Assembly (NCBI RefSeq): GCF_019112545.1
Contig: NW_025064898.1
Coordinates: 926,550-990,549, forward strand
DNA: 64,000 nt
Source of the DNA: Guyanagaster necrorhizus
Taxonomy: Eukaryota; Basidiomycota; Agaricomycetes; Agaricales; Physalacriaceae
Direction of reading: 5' to 3'
A program made the translations under genes and the position numbers. The notes under the pieces were generated by a model. It had not been told where the DNA came from, searched no databases, and saw nothing but the letters and a program-made list of their open reading frames with translations. Shown in pieces: positions 59,456-64,000 of the stretch (position 1 is the first letter of the stretch; each line of letters begins with the position of its first letter).

Positions 59456-62372
59456 ATTATCAGAAGCTTAACAAGATGACAATCAAGAATCATTATCCAC
59501 TTTCTTTGATCACAGAGTTAATGGACAAACTCTGAGGTGCAAAATACTACATCAAATTGGATGTTCAGTGGGGGTACAACAATGTGCATATTAAAAAAGG
59601 TGATGAGTGGAAGACTGCTTTTTGAACTAACCATGGTTTGTTTGAGCCAACAGTTATGTTCTTTAGACTCACCAACTTGCCAGCCACATTCTAGTGGATG
59701 ATGAATGATATCTTCAAAGATCTTATTGCCATGGGGAAGGTAACAATCTACCTGGATGACATACTCATTATGTCCAAAACCAAGGAGGAGCACCAAAGGA
59801 TAGTATGACAAGTACTGTCCTTGATGAGAAAGCATTGACTATTCCTCAAGGCTGAAAAGTGTGAATTCGAGGTATTAGAAACTGAATACCTTGGAGTCAT
59901 TATCAGCAAAGAAAGCATCAGGATGGACTCTGTTAAAGTGGCAGGGGTAACTGAATGGCTGGAGCTGATGAAGAAGAAGAAACTGCAATCTTTTCTTGGA
60001 TTCACCAACTTCTACCAATGATTTATCTGGAATTACAGCAAAATAGTCTGACCTATGATGCAACTAACTGGGAATTCTCCAATGGGCAGCGTTTAATGAC
60101 CTTAAATGCCAATTAGCTGAAGACATCATCTTGGCTATACTTAGTCAAGATGGGAGGTTCAGAGTGGAGGCCAACTCTAGTGAAGGCACTATTAGAGCCA
60201 TACTCTCATAGGAACAAGATGGCAAATAGCAACCAGTCACTTTTATGTCAAAGATGCTCATGGTAACAGAGTGCAATTATGAAATCTATGACAAAGAACT
60301 CCTCACCATAATGCTCGCCCTTGCCAAATAGTGGCATTATCTCATTGGAGCTAATCAAACCTTTAAGATCTGGACCAATCATCAGAATCTGCAATACTTC
60401 TGACAACCTCAAAAGCTTAATTGAAGACAAGCCAAATGGATCATAGAATTATCAGAATATAAATATACACTTCATCACAAGGCTAGAGCAGCAAACAAGA
60501 AGGCCAATTTTCTCAGCTGCAGAGCAGATCACAACCAAGGAGGAGATGACAATAAGGAGATCGTATTGCTATGATCAGAACACTTCCAAGCAATAATCAT
60601 GCCAACAGAAGAGGAGATGCATGAATGCATCAAGAGCACCACATGGGATCCCCATAAGTGGGATCAAAGAATTGCCTCATCACTCAACTATGAGTGAGGG
60701 CTGAAGAAAGAAGAGGAAATGATCTGCTACAATGGATGGATCTATATCCTAAGAGATCAAGGACTTTAAGATGATATCATCGCCACCTGTCATGATCACA
60801 TGACTGCTGGACATCCAGGGATCGCTAAAACAAAGGAATTAGTCTTGAGAGAGTATTGGTGGCTAAAGATAGACCATGATATCACCTGATATGTCAAGAC
60901 TTGTGAGGTCTGCTAGTGAGGCAAGACTTCAACACAACCTAGAGCAGCTCCACTCCACCCGAATGAAGTCCCTTCATCACCATGGACCCATATCTCAGTG
61001 GATATGATAACTGGACTTCCTGAAAGTGATAGTTATAATGCAATTATCATCATAGTCGATCGCTTCTTGAAGATGATTATTCTGATTGCTTGCTTAACAG
61101 AACTGACATCCAAGAGATGGATGAAAATACTATGTGATGAGATATACACAAAACATGGCATGCCTCAAGTAGTAATTTCAGACAGAGGACCATAATTCAT
61201 CTCCAAATTCTTGGACAACCTATACTGGCTACTCAATATCAAACAAAATGCCTCAATGGCATATCATCCACAGACTGATGGCCAAATGGAATGGGCCAAC
61301 CAAGAAGTTGAAAAGTACCTCAGGCTTTTCATCAATTACCAACAGGATGATTGGATAGAATGGCTAGCACTAGCCACATTCCAACACAATAATAGAATTC
61401 ACTCAGCAACGAGCAAAACACTATTCTTTGTAAACTATGGATGGAACTCACCAGTTGCACAAACAGGGTGGGCTCACACAACAACACCAGCATCAACAGA
61501 CTTTGCAATAACAACGGCAAAGATTCACAAAGAAACCAGGATGGCCCTCGAAAAGGCTGCCACAATGATGAAGAAACAATATGATAAACACTGATGACCA
61601 GCACATTAATATTCAACCAATGATAAAGTTTGGTTGGATACAACAAATCTTCATCTCCCAAGACCAAAGCAGAAGCTTGCAGACAAATAGACAGGACCAT
61701 TTAAAGTCATTGCCAAGATCAGTAACTCAGCATACAAATTGCAACTACCTGCAACATGAAAAGTTCATAATGTTTTTAATAAAACATTGTTGACACTATA
61801 CATGGCACCAGCCTTTCCAAATCAAGAATAATCACCTCTGCCTCCAGCAGAACTCATCGATAATGAAGAACACTATGAAATCGATGAAGTGCTAAACCAC
61901 AAAACCTGAAAGGTTAAAGCATGAGGCAGAGATGTGAAAACAACTGTTGACTACCTAGTCAGCTGGAAAAGCTATAGACCAGAATCAAACCAATGGATCA
62001 ATGAGAAATATATGAATGCAGAAGAGGCAATTTGAGACTATAAACACAAGATCAACAAGATCAACACAAAGAGGATCATGTCCAATATTATCTCTGAAGA
62101 AACACATCGACCTGCAGTCAAAGTCTTCATGAATCTACAAGACAATGCAATGATGGGTCCAGCAGATCAGCCACCTGGGATCAGCAGAGGATATGTCAGA
62201 GAGGATGGAGAAGCTGATGCTGTGACAGATAAGCTAGAAATAGTGCAACAACAGGACTAAGGCATCCACCATCTGCAGAACAGTAACCAGAAGACATACA
62301 GTGAAGAGCAATCTGCAAGTGAGGATGAAGATGCTGATGCTGTACCTGGCTGAGATGACTTACCCTAACTTA

Positions 62373-62405
62373 ACCATCAGGATGATGGTCTTAAGGAGGG
62401 AGTAA
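62373..62405 (+). promoter_or_regulatory. Stem-loop and polypurine tract of A3
   Basis: ACCATC (62373-62378), AGGAT loop, GATGGT (62384-62389), then TTAAGGAGGGAGTAA directly before the LTR. Confidence 0.75.
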
Positions 62406-62916
62406 TGTTATGATTTTTTCTATTTTCTTTTCCTTTTTTCTTCAGAAATGACTCCTATCTTTGCTTAGTCAGAGCACTTAGGCCAGTGCTTAGGACCATG
62501 AGAACACTTAGCTCAGCAACTCAGTCAGTCATCGTCTTATCACACTGCTGTGTGCTGTGAAGGGAGAGACAATGCTCCTTTTGTCTCTTAATTGCAGTGC
62601 AGTAGTAACAGCACAACAGCTTTTGTGGAGAGCCTGGCAACAGTAGGGGTAACAGCTCTACAACAGACAATATCTTTTATGAACAGCTATTAATAGCCAG
62701 ATAACAGAACAGTATTTAAGTAGCACCATTCTCACTGTAGTAGCTCCAGCATTAAACTAAAGTTTATTCTTCACCATCTACTCTCGAGCTCAAGCTTCTT
62801 GCCACACCTTGAACCACTACTGCTATTACCTTGTGAACTCAGTCAGTCTAATCTGAAGTGCAAGGTTCTGAACTGTTTATCATATATTGATAGCCACATG
62901 GAATTTGGGCCTAACA
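62406..62916 (+). repeat. 3' LTR of A3
   Basis: 511 bp, TGTTATGATT...GGGCCTAACA; about 11 bp shorter than the 5' copy owing mainly to loss of one CAAGACAACAG-type unit near 62610. Confidence 0.93.
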
Positions 62917-64000
62917 GTTGTACTTGCCATTCTTATCCAGAAAGAGAAATTCCAAGTGGAAGCCAACTCCAGCAAAGGAGCTGTTGGTGCCATCCTCTCT
63001 CAGGAACAAGACAAGAAGTGGCATCTGGTTGCATTTCTCTTAAAGGTGCTCATCATCACCAGATGAAATTATGAGATCTATGACAAAGAATTGCTCACAA
63101 TCATACTCACTCTTGAAGAGTGGTGGCATTATCTGATTGAAGCTACAGAAGTTTTTGAGATCTGGACAGACCACCAGAACCTCTGATACTTCTGGCAGCC
63201 ACAAAAATTAAATCATCGACAAGCCCGATGAGTTACCAAACTCAGTCAGTACTAATACACACTCTATCACAAGGTCAGGACAGCAAACAAGAAGGCAGAT
63301 CTCCTTAGTCAGAGGGCAGATCATAACCAGAGAGGAACTGATAATGAAGGCATAACATTATTACAGCCCAAACACTTTAGGGCCATGATAATACTGACAG
63401 AAGAAGAGATCTATGAGTGCATTAAGAGCACAACTCAGGATAGTCACAAATGGGATCAGTGAGTGGCCTCATCTCTTAACCATGAACAGGGAATGACAAT
63501 AGGAGGGGGGACTCATTCACTATGACAGACAAATCTATATCCCCTATGACCAAAAATTATGCAGCAAAATTATTGCCACTTGCCATGATCATGCAACTGC
63601 CAGTCACTCCAGCATTGCCAAAACCAAGGAGCTGATCCTGTGGGAATACTGATGGCCAAAGATAAATAACAACATTATTGCATATGTTAAAGCATGCAAA
63701 GTTTGCTAAAGAGGCAAATCATCAATCCAACTCCAAGCTGCACCACTCCATCCAAACAAGGTTCCATTATCACCATAGACTCATATCTCTATTGACATGA
63801 TCACTGGTCTCTCAGATTGTAATGGCTATAATATGATTCTTATTATTGTTGATCAATTCTCAAAGGCGATCATCCTGATCACCTGTTCAATGGAACTAAC
63901 TTCTGAGGGATAGGCAAAAATCTTATGTGACAAGGTCTATGCTAAATATGGTATGCCTCAAGTAGTGATTTCAGACAGGAGACTCCAATTTATCTCAAAA
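62917..64000 (+). pseudogene. pol: E: RNase H and integrase, running off the window
   Basis: Continues the codons cut at 53059 (KDVV-LAI...). RNase H with EIYDKELLTIILTLEEW (about 63073-63120) and TDHQNL (about 63167). Integrase H2C2 (CHDHATASHSSIAKT ... CKVC, about 63582-63710) and core IDMITGLSD (about 63793). The last bases (ISDRRLQFIS) are the second catalytic Asp region. Stops are scattered. Confidence 0.82.

Larger units (their letters stand above)
56694..62368 (+). pseudogene. pol: Pol of A3
   Basis: Protease with intact LIDSGCTGSS (about 57297-57330), the only intact protease motif among the copies here. RT starts about 57900, is cut by S2b at 58063, and resumes at 59456 with intact YLDDILIMSK (about 59745-59775). 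RNase H about 60070-60540. Integrase H2C2 about 60780-60920; core VDMITGLP (60995), ISDRGPXFI (about 61170), TDGQMEW (about 61276). Chromodomain about 61870-62050, followed by a tail unlike that of A1 or A2. One frame on each side of S2b, with TGA/TAG stops only, ending in TAA at 62366. Confidence 0.88.
53060..62916 (+). mobile_element. Complete LTR retrotransposon A3 (TSD GTTGG/GTTGT)
   Basis: Full-length family A element in RT of E. LTRs 53060-53581 and 62406-62916. Flanks GTTGG (53055-53059) and GTTGT (62917-62921) differ at one base. Same order as A2. S2b interrupts RT. Confidence 0.93.
51831..64000 (+). mobile_element. LTR retrotransposon E (G-like, internally deleted, carries A3)
   Basis: Starts with an LTR in the chromodomain of D2, loses most of LTR and gag by deletions, continues into RT, is split by A3 (53060-62916) and resumes in RT/RNase H and integrase to the window end. 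The LTR fragment is closest to that of G in sense orientation. Confidence 0.75.

Overview
The window contains no ordinary host gene that I can support. It is a stack of transposable elements from a fungal genome, most likely a TE-rich agaricomycete (Basidiomycota). The evidence is chromodomain Ty3/gypsy retrotransposons (chromoviruses), a Plavaka-type (CMC/CACTA-like) DNA transposon, short introns, and CpG-type decay in which most premature stops are TGA (CGA to TGA) or TAG (CAG to TAG). The species cannot be fixed from the sequence.

I use local names. Family A (LTR about 520 bp, TGTTATG...TTAACA, 5-bp target duplication): A1 (1996-4334, 3' part), A2 (14333-24333, complete, TSD GTAAG) and A3 (53060-62916, complete, TSD GTTGG/GTTGT). 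Families D, G and C are older relatives of A: D1 (26707-28944), D2 (28945-51830), G (minus strand, 5916-25860), E (G-like, 51831 to window end) and C (4335-5915). Family B is a different chromovirus (LTR 494 bp, minus strand): B1 (1-1995) and B2 (38071-47996, complete, TSD CTGAC). S1 (about 1.8 kb: 9721-11509, 44212-46084) and S2 (about 1.4 kb: 19948-21357, 58063-59455) are non-coding TG...CA units with 4-bp target duplications, best read as solo LTRs. Plv1 (35915-51447) is a Plavaka-like DNA transposon with TA duplication and inverted termini.

Nesting, left to right: C holds A1, which holds B1. C also holds G, which holds S1a and A2; A2 holds S2a. D1 is broken by D2. D2 holds Plv1, which holds B2, which holds S1b. 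D2 also holds E, which holds A3, which holds S2b. The outer layers carry more stops and lost catalytic residues. A2, A3 and B1 are the best preserved.

In families A, D and G a very long Gag with an N-terminal hydrophobic segment is followed by Pol in the order protease, reverse transcriptase, RNase H, integrase, chromodomain. No tRNA-type primer-binding site starting TGG follows the LTRs. Instead the 9-13 nt after each 5' LTR are complementary to a sequence 30-40 nt downstream of the LTR TATA box, as in Tf1-type self-priming. The pairing covaries between families. B2 carries an antisense open frame of 454 codons, with a Zn2Cys6-like motif, between pol and the 3' LTR. Two assembly gaps (20032-21021 and 58693-58952) both fall inside S2 copies.
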